Origin: Granulicella sp.
Lineage (GTDB): Bacteria > Acidobacteriota > Terriglobia > Terriglobales > Acidobacteriaceae
NCBI GenBank assembly: GCA_003133205.1
Contig: PKWK01000044.1
Location: 1-12,162, forward strand
Direction of reading: 5' to 3'
DNA: 12,162 nt
Of this stretch, positions 1-6,798 are shown piece after piece. Positions within the stretch are counted from its first letter, which is position 1. Every line of letters starts with the position of its first letter. The notes beneath the pieces are model-generated. The model was given only the letters and a program-made list of their open reading frames with translations. It did no database searches and was not told the origin of the DNA. A program made the position numbers and the translations under genes.

Positions 1-152
1 TTGAGCGGTTGGATTGCTCTCCACCAAGATTGAACCAGGTTGCTGGTTACCCATCAAGGCTATTCGCCTCCGTGAAGAGATGATGCAGCATCTGGGCCCG
101 TCTGAACCTTTCAAAAGCAAATCGTCGGCGGATGCACTGGCTTCTGCGGCTG

Positions 153-617
153 CTAGGCAACGGCTTTCAAAGCTTCGTATTCCGCCATGTCGTCCGTAAA
201 GTCGAGGACGAGCTGTATCGGCTCTCCCGTGTTCTGGTTATCGTTGTAGCTGTCTACGTCCGTCTTGAGCTGCCGGCAGTCTCCGACGATCCCCTGCCGC
301 CTCTGTTGGAAGGAACGCTCGATATGCTCCCGCGTGGCCGCTCGCAGATCGGCCCACAGAGCGAATTGCTTGCCGCCACGTTCATAGGTAGCTACATGCT
401 TTGTGCGGACGCGGCGACCCTGGGGATCGACATGGAAGTCGGCTCGCATGGCCCGCGAAAACTCTTCGGCCAGGCGGTTCACAATCGTTGATCGCTGAGG
501 CAGACAGAAGCCGTTGTCATAAGCCCAAGAGGCAAGGTCATGCATCGTGAAGGGCTGCATATGCCCATCTTTCTCATAACGGCGGTAAAGGCTCTGGAGC
601 TGTTCGTTGTACGACAT
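153..617 (-). CDS. hypothetical protein, third gene of the higBA operon
   Basis: A 154-aa soluble protein of unknown function, starting at ATG 617 behind a good ribosome site (AGGAGA, 6 nt spacing). That site overlaps the TAG stop of the higA-peptidase gene, leaving an 8-bp gap, so the two are almost certainly co-transcribed and may be translationally linked. The N-terminal third looks helical (residues 1-60) and could be a small winged-helix or adaptor fold. The middle contains a basic R-R-x-R-x-K-H stretch (residues 68-74) followed by an F-A-L-W segment. Next comes a conserved-looking E-H-x-x-x-x-F-x-Q-R-R, then a GDCxQLKxDVDxYND segment (residues 112-125). I recall similar uncharacterised proteins next to HigA-ImmA genes, but cannot name a family. 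No signal peptide or membrane segment is visible. It could be a substrate or partner of the neighbouring peptidase (inference). Confidence 0.8.
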   Translation of the reverse strand: MSYNEQLQSLYRRYEKDGHMQPFTMHDLASWAYDNGFCLPQRSTIVNRLAEEFSRAMRADFHVDPQGRRVRTKHVATYERGGKQFALWADLRAATREHIERSFQQRRQGIVGDCRQLKTDVDSYNDNQNTGEPIQLVLDFTDDMAEYEALKAVA

Positions 618-625
618 GGCTTCTC

Positions 626-1774
626 CTAGTGCGCGTTTGAAAGAATGCTGCCGAAACCGTCCGTGAGTGCTGCTTCCGTAAGGATGGGGCGGATTCTCGC
701 CAACATTTCTCTGCTGTGCGAGAAAGGGATCATCTTGCGGTGCTGAAGCTGCCCGACAACCAGGCCGGGATGAACATTTAGCCTGGCCGCAAAGGCCTGG
801 ATGCGGGTTTTCGAAAACAGGGGACGGACTCGCGCGATAAATCCATCCAATTCCGACCTGGGGATAGAGAAGCCAGAAGCAAACTCATCTGCCTTCAACT
901 CAGCTTCCGGCTTCGCTACAGAGGAGTCGGCCTCATCCCCAACCAAGTCGAAGTCGACGATATCGCTCGTCAGCCCATCCTTGTACTTCACATGAGCGCA
1001 CTCGTGCAGTAGCGTGTGCCAAAAGGCGTCAATACGGTCGTACCGCAACGAAAGCGCGATGACCGGGGAATCAGTATTTAGCCAGAGACATACCCCGTCG
1101 ATCCTCGTGGAGGGCAAGGTTTCCACAATCAGAAAACGTACACCTGCATGGGCCAGAACCTCCGGGACTTGCCGAACGGTGTCCGCATCACGAAGCATCG
1201 TCTTGAGTTGGCCTAACGCAGATGCAAAGGCCATCTCAGAGAATGTCTTGACCTCCATTGCCTCCGCAAGTTGCCGTACACGGCAGAGCCAGGCAGCTTC
1301 TGGAGCCGTCAGTTCTTCGTAAGAGGATGCCTTGCGAGCTGCATGGGCTAGCTGTGGCATTGGCGCATCCAGTGATGGCTTGCCGTAAAAGCTGCAGACG
1401 CTCTTCTCTAAGACGTCGATGTTGTCAGTAGGCTGAATCCAGGATCGGCGTGTCATCTCTTTGACTGGAGCCATCTCGTACAGCTTGGCGCGACGGGCGA
1501 CAGCATTGCTGCTGTCGCCAGTCACCTTGGAGAGCTGATATGAGCTCTCCATGTTGAGCCAAAACTGCGCGCCGGTCCCAAAAGCCTGACCGAGCCCCTT
1601 TGCCGTCTCTGGGGTTATGGCTCGCTTGCCGGCAATTAGTTCACTCACGAGCCGACCAGGACGACCGAGCACTTCGGCGAGCTCAATCTGGCTCCAGCCA
1701 CGTGCCTCAATCTCATCCTTGATCAGTTCTCCCGGCGAGAAGACCTCTGCCGGCGTTCTTTCCATCATTTCCAT
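626..1774 (-). CDS. higA: HigA-type antitoxin fused to ImmA/IrrE-like zinc metallopeptidase
   Basis: A 382-aa two-domain regulator. Residues about 5-75 form an XRE/HigA-type helix-turn-helix (S-x-G-E-x-I-K-D-E-x-x-x-R-G-W-S-Q, then the L-x-x-x-L-G-R recognition region and the HigA-like F-W-L-N). After a helical linker, residues about 210-330 form an ImmA/IrrE-like (DUF955) metallopeptidase domain: H-E-C-A-H at 257-261 supplies two zinc ligands and the catalytic Glu, and E-x-x-A-D-x-F-A (near 292-299) supplies the likely third ligand. In such families the HTH domain neutralises the toxin and represses the operon, while peptidase domains can cleave a repressor or partner. An upstream in-frame GTG (1807) exists, but ATG 1774 has a much better ribosome site (GGAGGGGGGA), so I chose ATG. 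It lies 39 bp after the higB stop and 8 bp before the next gene. Active-site residues look intact. Confidence 0.92.
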   Translation of the reverse strand: MEMMERTPAEVFSPGELIKDEIEARGWSQIELAEVLGRPGRLVSELIAGKRAITPETAKGLGQAFGTGAQFWLNMESSYQLSKVTGDSSNAVARRAKLYEMAPVKEMTRRSWIQPTDNIDVLEKSVCSFYGKPSLDAPMPQLAHAARKASSYEELTAPEAAWLCRVRQLAEAMEVKTFSEMAFASALGQLKTMLRDADTVRQVPEVLAHAGVRFLIVETLPSTRIDGVCLWLNTDSPVIALSLRYDRIDAFWHTLLHECAHVKYKDGLTSDIVDFDLVGDEADSSVAKPEAELKADEFASGFSIPRSELDGFIARVRPLFSKTRIQAFAARLNVHPGLVVGQLQHRKMIPFSHSREMLARIRPILTEAALTDGFGSILSNAH

Positions 1775-1780
1775 GGTCGC

Positions 1781-1790
1781 TCCCCCCTCC
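1781..1790 (-). promoter_or_regulatory. ribosome binding site deciding the higA start
   Basis: On the minus strand this reads GGAGGGGGGA and sits 6 nt before ATG 1774. The alternative in-frame GTG at 1807 lacks a comparable site and would place this purine run inside the coding sequence, so translation most likely starts at 1774. Confidence 0.7.
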
Positions 1791-1813
1791 AGAGGTCGCC
1801 TCCCCACTACAGA

Positions 1814-2128
1814 TCAGTGGTAATCCTCAATGCTGATCACGGCAACGAGTTTGTTGGGTGCGATCCCTTCGAACTCGATGATCAGCCGCCATTGCTTGTT
1901 AAGCCGCATAGAGTGCTGGTGACTTCGGTCGCCCTTCAGCTTTTCGAAGTGCACAGACTTCAAGTTGTAGAACACCCGCTCATCCGAAGCCGACCGGATG
2001 ATCTGCAGGCATTTTCGGTAGGCGCGAACAATCTCGCGTGAAAAGCCGGCGTCGAACGCGCCGTCGATCTCCAAACGGTCAAGTTTCTGCTCTTTGAACC
2101 GGATCTCCACGCTGGTATGAAACTCCAA
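1814..2128 (-). CDS. higB: HigB-family (RelE/ParE fold) toxin
   Basis: A 104-aa basic protein with the layout of HigB ribosome-dependent mRNA interferases. It has N-terminal helices with R-x-x-V-R-A-Y-R-K, a central S-V-H-F-E-K-L-K-G (58-66), then S-M-R-L-N-x-Q-W-R-L-I-I-E-F (73-86), and it ends in E-D-Y-H, as HigB proteins commonly do. K65, H72, R75 and R81 are plausible RNA-binding or catalytic residues. HigB toxins cut mRNA on the ribosome and are neutralised by HigA, encoded just downstream; toxin-first order is the HigBA hallmark. The start is a TTG at 2128: an in-frame TGA lies 12 nt upstream and an AAGGGTGG ribosome site precedes the TTG, so no longer start is possible. A weak start fits the low toxin expression usual in such pairs (inference). 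It appears intact. Confidence 0.92.
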   Translation of the reverse strand: MEFHTSVEIRFKEQKLDRLEIDGAFDAGFSREIVRAYRKCLQIIRSASDERVFYNLKSVHFEKLKGDRSHQHSMRLNKQWRLIIEFEGIAPNKLVAVISIEDYH

Positions 2129-2139
2129 ACCACCCTTTC

Positions 2140-2166
2140 AGTATAGTACAATTACACAAGATGTAA
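2140..2166 (-). promoter_or_regulatory. higBA promoter and candidate HigA operator
   Basis: On the minus strand a TATACT -10-like box (2145-2140) lies 12 nt before the higB TTG start. Directly upstream is a perfect inverted repeat, TTACA-N5-TGTAA (2152-2166), the size and position expected of an HTH-antitoxin operator. A -35 box is not clear; the best-spaced hexamer is CGTTAC (2168-2163). A TACAAT box on the plus strand (2147-2152) could serve the divergent small gene, so HigA binding here might control both directions. No experiment supports this. Confidence 0.5.
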
Positions 2167-2193
2167 CGAAGAATTTTAGAATAGGGAGTTAAT

Positions 2194-2400
2194 ATGAACC
2201 GAACTGGCCTAGATGGTCGTCAACGCGATCAAAACCCGCCCATAGCCGGCGAGATTCGCCAAAAGCGGGGCGATACGCTCAATAAGAATTTGCCCACTCC
2301 CATCCCGCAGTTCTCGCCAAACGCAAAGCTAAGTACCATGCGCAAGGAGACCGGTAAGACGAGTGAACGAGCGGTGAGGCAAGCAGCGAAGAACCGCTGA
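2194..2400 (+). CDS. small basic hypothetical protein (68 aa)
   Basis: A 68-aa, strongly basic protein rich in K, R, T and N, starting at ATG 2194 behind a well-placed ribosome site (AGGGAG, 5 nt before ATG). The good start signal and divergent position from higB argue that it is real. The core E-I-R-Q-K-R-G-D-T-L-x-x-N-L (26-39) resembles the G-E-I-x-x-K-x-x-D-T-x-x-x-T-L segment that I recall in a group of small uncharacterised bacterial proteins. The C-terminal K-T-S-E-R-A-V-R-Q-A-A-K-N-R tail is predicted helical and could bind nucleic acid (inference). There is no signal peptide or membrane segment. It shares its upstream region with the higBA operon, so it may be co-regulated. The function is unknown. 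Confidence 0.6.
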   Translation: MNRTGLDGRQRDQNPPIAGEIRQKRGDTLNKNLPTPIPQFSPNAKLSTMRKETGKTSERAVRQAAKNR

Positions 2401-2408
2401 GTCTTCAA

Positions 2409-2428
2409 CGATTCCGTCGACGGAATCG
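2409..2428 (+). repeat. perfect 20-bp palindrome
   Basis: CGATTCCGTCGACGGAATCG is its own reverse complement over all 20 bases. It begins 8 bp after the stop of the 68-aa gene and lies 147 bp before the start of the 345-aa gene. As RNA it would form an 8-bp stem with a TCGA loop, but no T-run follows on either side, so it is not a classical intrinsic terminator. It could be a protein-binding operator or a 3' stabilising hairpin. Confidence 0.75.
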
Positions 2429-2575
2429 AGTGCAGCGCAGCCAACCCCACGCAGCCGGAGCCGCGGCGACTGGGAGCGGATCACTGCAACGTGATTATCT
2501 ATTGAGCCCAGAAGCACTTGGCGCATCTTTGAAAGAACGTGCAGCCGACTTACGTGACCCGTCGAGGGGACTACT

Positions 2576-3613
2576 GTGGAGCGGAAAACTAAGCTGTCCA
2601 TCGCAGAGCGAGAGAAGCAATTCATCCAGGATGAGATTCGTCGTTTGTCGGATCTTCCGCAGGACCAGTTGCTACGAGTTCTCGAACCTTGGTTGAGCCC
2701 GATTCGAGATGCCTTTGACGTCTTCATTGCCTTTCGCCGCGGGTTGGAGCAGTGGCTGGAAGAGCACCGACAAGAGATTGTCGCTGTCGGTGACGCTCTT
2801 AAAACGGTCGCTGTTACTCTCGGCCAATTCGCAGCCGAGAGCGATGCTGCTGCCCAACGGTTCCGGATAACGCTAGACAAGCTCAAGTCGATGTCGGAGC
2901 TTGGCTGGAGCTTCCCTACGCAACTCTCACTACCCGAGTTGAACGAGTTGGCGGAACTCACTGATGTTGCTTCGATTGACGCGTACATGGTCGCAAAGCT
3001 TGAGGGGTCAGATCCGTTGTTCGAACACGTCGAACAACGACTGCTCAGGGATACCCGGCTACAAGCCTTCACCGTGGTTTTGCCGCAGTGCTTTCGATCG
3101 ATCCGCGTCGGTGACTACGCCGTGGCGATGCCAAATCTGATTTCTATGCTCGAGAGCGTGATCATTGGGATCAATCCTCCGGACTTAGCCGCTAGCACAA
3201 AGGTGGAAAGGGCGCTGAAAGACGGAAAAATTGCACGCCAGGTCAAGCACGATTTGCTTGGAGCGGCGATTTGGCTGTCACTCTTTACGGTCGTGAAGGA
3301 GGTCTGGGACAACTATCCCCTGTCGCCCCCTCCGACGCCTCCGAGGCTTTCTCGCCCGGCTATTCAGCACGGCAGACTGGAACCGCCGAACTCCAAGGTG
3401 GAGACATGGAGACTATTGAATACGCTCGAGACGGCGTTGGCTCTTCGCGACCACCTGGAGGGATCCGCTTCCTTCCGGACACGCGAGACGAAGCCCGACG
3501 ATCGGCAGTTGGCCCTTGAGGCATTCCTGCGCGCTGGCCTATCGCTGCCGCGAGGACGTTGTGATGGCGACAAGGGTGTCCATGAAGACTCCGACGGCCC
3601 ACCGGACGGATGA
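2576..3613 (+). CDS. HEPN-like hypothetical protein (345 aa)
   Basis: A largely helical, soluble 345-aa protein. GTG 2576 is chosen as start because GAGGGG lies 6 nt upstream. Residues 1-110 look like a coiled or helical N-terminal region (K-Q-F-I-Q-D-E-I-R-R, L-E-P-W-L-S-P-I-R-D-A-F). Residues 150-300 contain the recognisable part: a helix with Y-A-V-A-M-P-N-L-I-S-M-L-E-S (181-194), then S-R-P-A-I-Q-H-G-R (259-267) and a helix L-L-N-T-L-E-T-A-L (280-288). The R260-x4-H265 pair matches the Rx4-6H motif of HEPN ribonucleases and the R-x-x-I-x-H-G motif common in uncharacterised defence-associated proteins. HEPN function is inferred from the motif alone. The last 45 residues, rich in G, R and D, look unlike the rest and might reflect a frameshift or fast-evolving tail. 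The TGA stop overlaps an ATG (3610) of a doubtful downstream frame. Confidence 0.75.
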   Translation: MERKTKLSIAEREKQFIQDEIRRLSDLPQDQLLRVLEPWLSPIRDAFDVFIAFRRGLEQWLEEHRQEIVAVGDALKTVAVTLGQFAAESDAAAQRFRITLDKLKSMSELGWSFPTQLSLPELNELAELTDVASIDAYMVAKLEGSDPLFEHVEQRLLRDTRLQAFTVVLPQCFRSIRVGDYAVAMPNLISMLESVIIGINPPDLAASTKVERALKDGKIARQVKHDLLGAAIWLSLFTVVKEVWDNYPLSPPPTPPRLSRPAIQHGRLEPPNSKVETWRLLNTLETALALRDHLEGSASFRTRETKPDDRQLALEAFLRAGLSLPRGRCDGDKGVHEDSDGPPDG

Positions 3614-3801
3614 CTATCGGCGAGATCGTCTTCGGCCCCAAAGAGCCAAGCCAGACAGCGACTCTTATTCCAGCCGAGTACGACAGACCGCAGAAGGTAC
3701 TGCCGGGGACCAGTTCGCCGGCAGCCGTCGCCGAGGTTAGGCCACAAGCAGGAATCTTGGGATTCCCGCACAGGCAAAGCGTCGCCCTTTGTGAGCCTCT
3801 C

Positions 3802-4155
3802 TCACTGTGCCTCTGCTCCGTGTGCTCCCAGGTTGACGTCTGTCTCGATCCAACCCTCTTTCCAAGGTGCCGTGTGCTCGCCGTTGAAGGGGACGCCGTT
3901 CGCCCGCGCATCGCCGCCAGCATCGAATAGGAGGCCCCAGGTCTGCAGATAGTCGTCTTCCGTGCCCTCTGCGAGAGCCTTCCTGTGGCGGGCCAGTTCA
4001 AGGATTTCCGTGTCGGCGTCTTCCCAACCGACGCGCCAGCAGTGATGCGCTCCATCGAAGTCCGGGATGGCCGCGAGACGCGCCCGACAGCCGGCTGCGT
4101 ATTCATTCTTGTCCCACTGTCCGTTGAGCGATGCCAGTCCGGGATGGATCATCAT
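3802..4155 (-). CDS. protein with two RMF-like repeats (117 aa)
   Basis: A 117-aa protein starting at ATG 4155 (a second ATG follows immediately) behind AGGAG about 9 nt upstream. It contains two copies of one unit offset by 58 residues. The first (about 19-48) carries A-G-C-x-A-R, P, D-G-x-H, W and G-W-E-D-x-D; the second (about 77-106) carries A-G-G-D-A-R, P-F, N-G-x-H, W and G-W-I-E-x-D. Each unit has the spacing of the ribosome modulation factor core (an AGxxA/G helix, a Pro, then W-x-x-G-W), so RMF-like is the closest description I can give. RMF dimerises ribosomes in stationary phase; a similar role here is only a guess. It converges on the 345-aa gene and lies 192 bp downstream of the ATPase operon, separated by a spacer with no clear promoter. 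Confidence 0.7.
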   Translation of the reverse strand: MMIHPGLASLNGQWDKNEYAAGCRARLAAIPDFDGAHHCWRVGWEDADTEILELARHRKALAEGTEDDYLQTWGLLFDAGGDARANGVPFNGEHTAPWKEGWIETDVNLGAHGAEAQ

Positions 4156-4347
4156 TCGTGGTCTCCTCTCTCTGCGATTCCTAGAATATTACGTGGCGAA
4201 CGACTACGGCTGGAAATTCCGACGGTGCCATTCATAGATAGGAACGCCTACTCGGCCGTCCCGAGCGCATGGATGTCTCTCTGCCTAATTCCATCACGTT
4301 CGCGCCCCAGAGTAGAGACTCAACAAAACTCTAACCCTTGGCCAACC

Positions 4348-6798
4348 CTACTTCGGCTTCAATGTCATATTGAAGCTGATTGTTTCGCAGGAGCATCGCA
4401 GACTTTGCGGGTTTACCTTCGGCAGGACATATATCCAGCCACTACAAATCGGACAGCGAAAGCATTCCATCAATTCTTTGAACGCTGCCACCACCGGCTT
4501 GAAGTCATTCACCCCGAAATTGGCCCATGCGTTGTAATGCACCGCTTTGTTGACGCTCCACTGTTCAACGCGCATCGCGGCATCGCATGAACTGAGAAAT
4601 TGCTTTTTGGCGAGCGCGGCTTGCTCCACATCGTCCTTCTTCCACGACTTCGCGGATTCTGCAGCCTTTCCCCACAAATCCTTCGTTCGCTTCAGAACGC
4701 TGGTAAGCATCTCTTCCAACTCATAGGTGCCATCGGCCCGATATTGAGGCCGCGCTCCCAACTGATCGGCCAGCACACTCATCGCGTATTCCAGATGGTG
4801 CCGTAGCGCGGACGCCGCTGAGTCAACCTTCCCGACCTTCAACAACGCATCAATTTCATCCCATATTTCTTCGTTCGATTGCACGAGGGGACCGCCGTCG
4901 ATGGTCCAGCTAAAGAACACGATCGAAGTCTTACCCGTCACCAACCCTGCGGACTTCATCTGCTCAGCCCACAGCCTGTCATGGGTTGTGATGATGAACT
5001 GCGTATCTGAGAAATGAGTCTTAAGCAGCTTGCAGAATTCATAGCGATGCCCTGAGTCCACCGACATCACCACATCATCCAGCAGCGAAAGCGTGAACTT
5101 CTTGTCGAACAAACGCTTCATCAGCGCCAGGTACAGGCACACACCCATGCCGTCCTGATGGCCTTCGCTGTGATATGCGGCGGGAGGGTATAGTCCACGC
5201 CCATAGAAGTTCACATCGAACTCAAGGCTACCCGCCGTGGGCTTCAGCTTCGCCATGAACTTCATTTCGTCGGTTCCATTGAGAGCCCGATAGTACGTGC
5301 TGAAATCTTCCTGCACGGCGTCATACAGCGCGTTCAGTTCCTTTTCCTGAACCGTGCAATAAGCGTCATACGCGGCCTTGGCTGTCGCTCTCGCCGAGCC
5401 AGCAGCTTTGTTGCTCCTGCGCGACTGCCTGAAATCGTCGAGCCGCACCTGTGCCGTGCTTAGGAACGTTTGCGCATCTACCGTGGCCGATTGATCCGGC
5501 CTCGCCTTGATTTTTTCGCTCAGCGATTGCAGCCTCTTACTGAACCCATTCGGTATCGTCAACAATCCGCTTTCAAATCGCGATTGAGCCTTCCTTATCT
5601 TTTCAACGCTGCCCAGTACGCCTCTGAATGAATCGAGATCAGTGCGCCAAGCCGCAATTGCTTCCTTAAAATCCTTCTCGCCAAGGAATTCTGCCGACTT
5701 CGTGACCGGCCCAAACAACCCCATGAAAGCCGTAATCTTCCCGCTGATCAGTCCGGCATTCTTAAGGAGCGCATCCTGCAGCTTCCTTGCTTCCTCAGAC
5801 TTGTCAAGCTTCGCCTGGAGATGCTGCTTCAGATGCTCAATATCTGGCCATTCATGATCGCAAAGGGGGCATTCCGCGCTATCGACAAGACTCAGCCCTT
5901 TCTCGACAAAGCTCCGCGCCTGCAAGGCTGCGAGCAGCGACGGGTCCGCATCCAGCTTCGCCAGATCACTCGCAATCTTTTCCGCTTCATCTCTTCCCAG
6001 AACAGTAGCGGTCGATAGTGCATCCAACAGCGCATTGGCATCGCGCAACGCCGACTCCTTGTTCAGGTCTGGTGCGGTCGCATTCTTGATCAAGCCCTCG
6101 TCCAGTTTCGTGTTTGCCGTCCACTCTTCCAGCAGTGTGAGGCCAAGAATCTGCCTACGCCTGTTCACCGACTCCAGAACCAGTTCGCGCTTGAGTGCTG
6201 AAACTTGCAAATGCAGTTGCAATGCGCTGCCGAAGCTTCTTTCCCGCCCTTCTGCCTCCGTTCTGGCGGTTGTCAGGCGGTTTTGCGCTGTATTGAGTGC
6301 CTTCCGCGCTTCACCTATTTCTTCCAGTTTGAGGAGCGTCTGAATTTCTTCTGAACGCTTTGTCGGCTCGACAAGAATGAAGCGCAGGATTTCGCGCCGG
6401 GAGAGGGTGATTTCTGGATGTTCAGCAATTTCATCCAGAGCGGCTCGGATCGCCGGAGTATCAGGCTCAATTGTCGGCTTCTTCGGTGCCGATATAAACC
6501 GCGTTACCGTGACCGTCTTGTTCAGATCGCCGAGAAATATCTGCAGCCGGACGAAGGCGGCATCTGGGAACCTTACCTTGTCCACATGCGGACCATGCTG
6601 TGCAACAGAAAGTCCCTTAGTGCCGCGCCCCGCCAATCTCCCCATTTGTCCGGTAAGACCGAATTCAATCGAGTCGATGATGCCGCTCTTGCCGGAACCA
6701 TTCGGACCCGATATGGCGAACGTTTCCTTTCTGAAATTGAGTTTCAGCTTCTTGATGCCCCTGACTTCCTCGATGTAGATGCTTTCAAGTTTGATCAC
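4348..6798 (-). CDS. SMC/Rad50-like zinc-hook ATPase with C-terminal HEPN-like module and zinc ribbon
   Basis: An 816-aa ABC-type ATPase. Walker A GPNGSGKS lies at 31-38 in a RecF/SMC N-lobe (E-V-R-G-I, F-A-I-S-G). Coiled-coil arms flank a Rad50-type hook, A-E-C-P-L-C (C310, C313). The second ATPase half has the signature S-E-G-H-Q-D-G-M-G (544-552), Walker B L-S-L-L-D-D (570-575) and switch His in I-T-T-H-D (606). Past the ATPase core, residues 645-770 are helical and carry R666-x3-E670 and N750-x3-H754. This arrangement recalls the anticodon-nuclease/HEPN effectors of RloC and PrrC. The C-terminus adds a zinc ribbon (C782, C785, C802, C804). The GTG start at 6798 overlaps the TGA of the upstream small gene by 4 nt (GTGA), so the two are coupled. 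Known relatives of this build are DNA-repair or anti-phage proteins. The ATPase call is secure; the effector role is inference. Confidence 0.93.
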   Translation of the reverse strand: MIKLESIYIEEVRGIKKLKLNFRKETFAISGPNGSGKSGIIDSIEFGLTGQMGRLAGRGTKGLSVAQHGPHVDKVRFPDAAFVRLQIFLGDLNKTVTVTRFISAPKKPTIEPDTPAIRAALDEIAEHPEITLSRREILRFILVEPTKRSEEIQTLLKLEEIGEARKALNTAQNRLTTARTEAEGRERSFGSALQLHLQVSALKRELVLESVNRRRQILGLTLLEEWTANTKLDEGLIKNATAPDLNKESALRDANALLDALSTATVLGRDEAEKIASDLAKLDADPSLLAALQARSFVEKGLSLVDSAECPLCDHEWPDIEHLKQHLQAKLDKSEEARKLQDALLKNAGLISGKITAFMGLFGPVTKSAEFLGEKDFKEAIAAWRTDLDSFRGVLGSVEKIRKAQSRFESGLLTIPNGFSKRLQSLSEKIKARPDQSATVDAQTFLSTAQVRLDDFRQSRRSNKAAGSARATAKAAYDAYCTVQEKELNALYDAVQEDFSTYYRALNGTDEMKFMAKLKPTAGSLEFDVNFYGRGLYPPAAYHSEGHQDGMGVCLYLALMKRLFDKKFTLSLLDDVVMSVDSGHRYEFCKLLKTHFSDTQFIITTHDRLWAEQMKSAGLVTGKTSIVFFSWTIDGGPLVQSNEEIWDEIDALLKVGKVDSAASALRHHLEYAMSVLADQLGARPQYRADGTYELEEMLTSVLKRTKDLWGKAAESAKSWKKDDVEQAALAKKQFLSSCDAAMRVEQWSVNKAVHYNAWANFGVNDFKPVVAAFKELMECFRCPICSGWIYVLPKVNPQSLRCSCETISFNMTLKPK

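Noticed and set aside
1..152. Possible gene tail or RNA gene at the window start
   Set aside because: The frames are short and not protein-like, and no tRNA-like or other RNA structure was recognised; the 61-codon frame at 14-199 overlaps the third operon gene antisense.
3610..3930. Plus-strand frame of 106 codons starting at the ATGA overlap after the 345-aa gene
   Set aside because: No ribosome site, and its second half runs antisense through the better supported RMF-like gene with a Cys/Leu/Arg-rich shadow composition.
3360..4106. 248-codon minus-strand frame
   Set aside because: It overlaps two better genes in other frames and has the Arg/Ser/Pro-rich composition of a shadow frame.
4356..4376. 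Inverted repeat GCTTCAAT-N5-ATTGAAGC as a terminator of the ATPase operon
   Set aside because: It lies within the last codons of the ATPase, before its stop, and no T-run follows on the minus strand.
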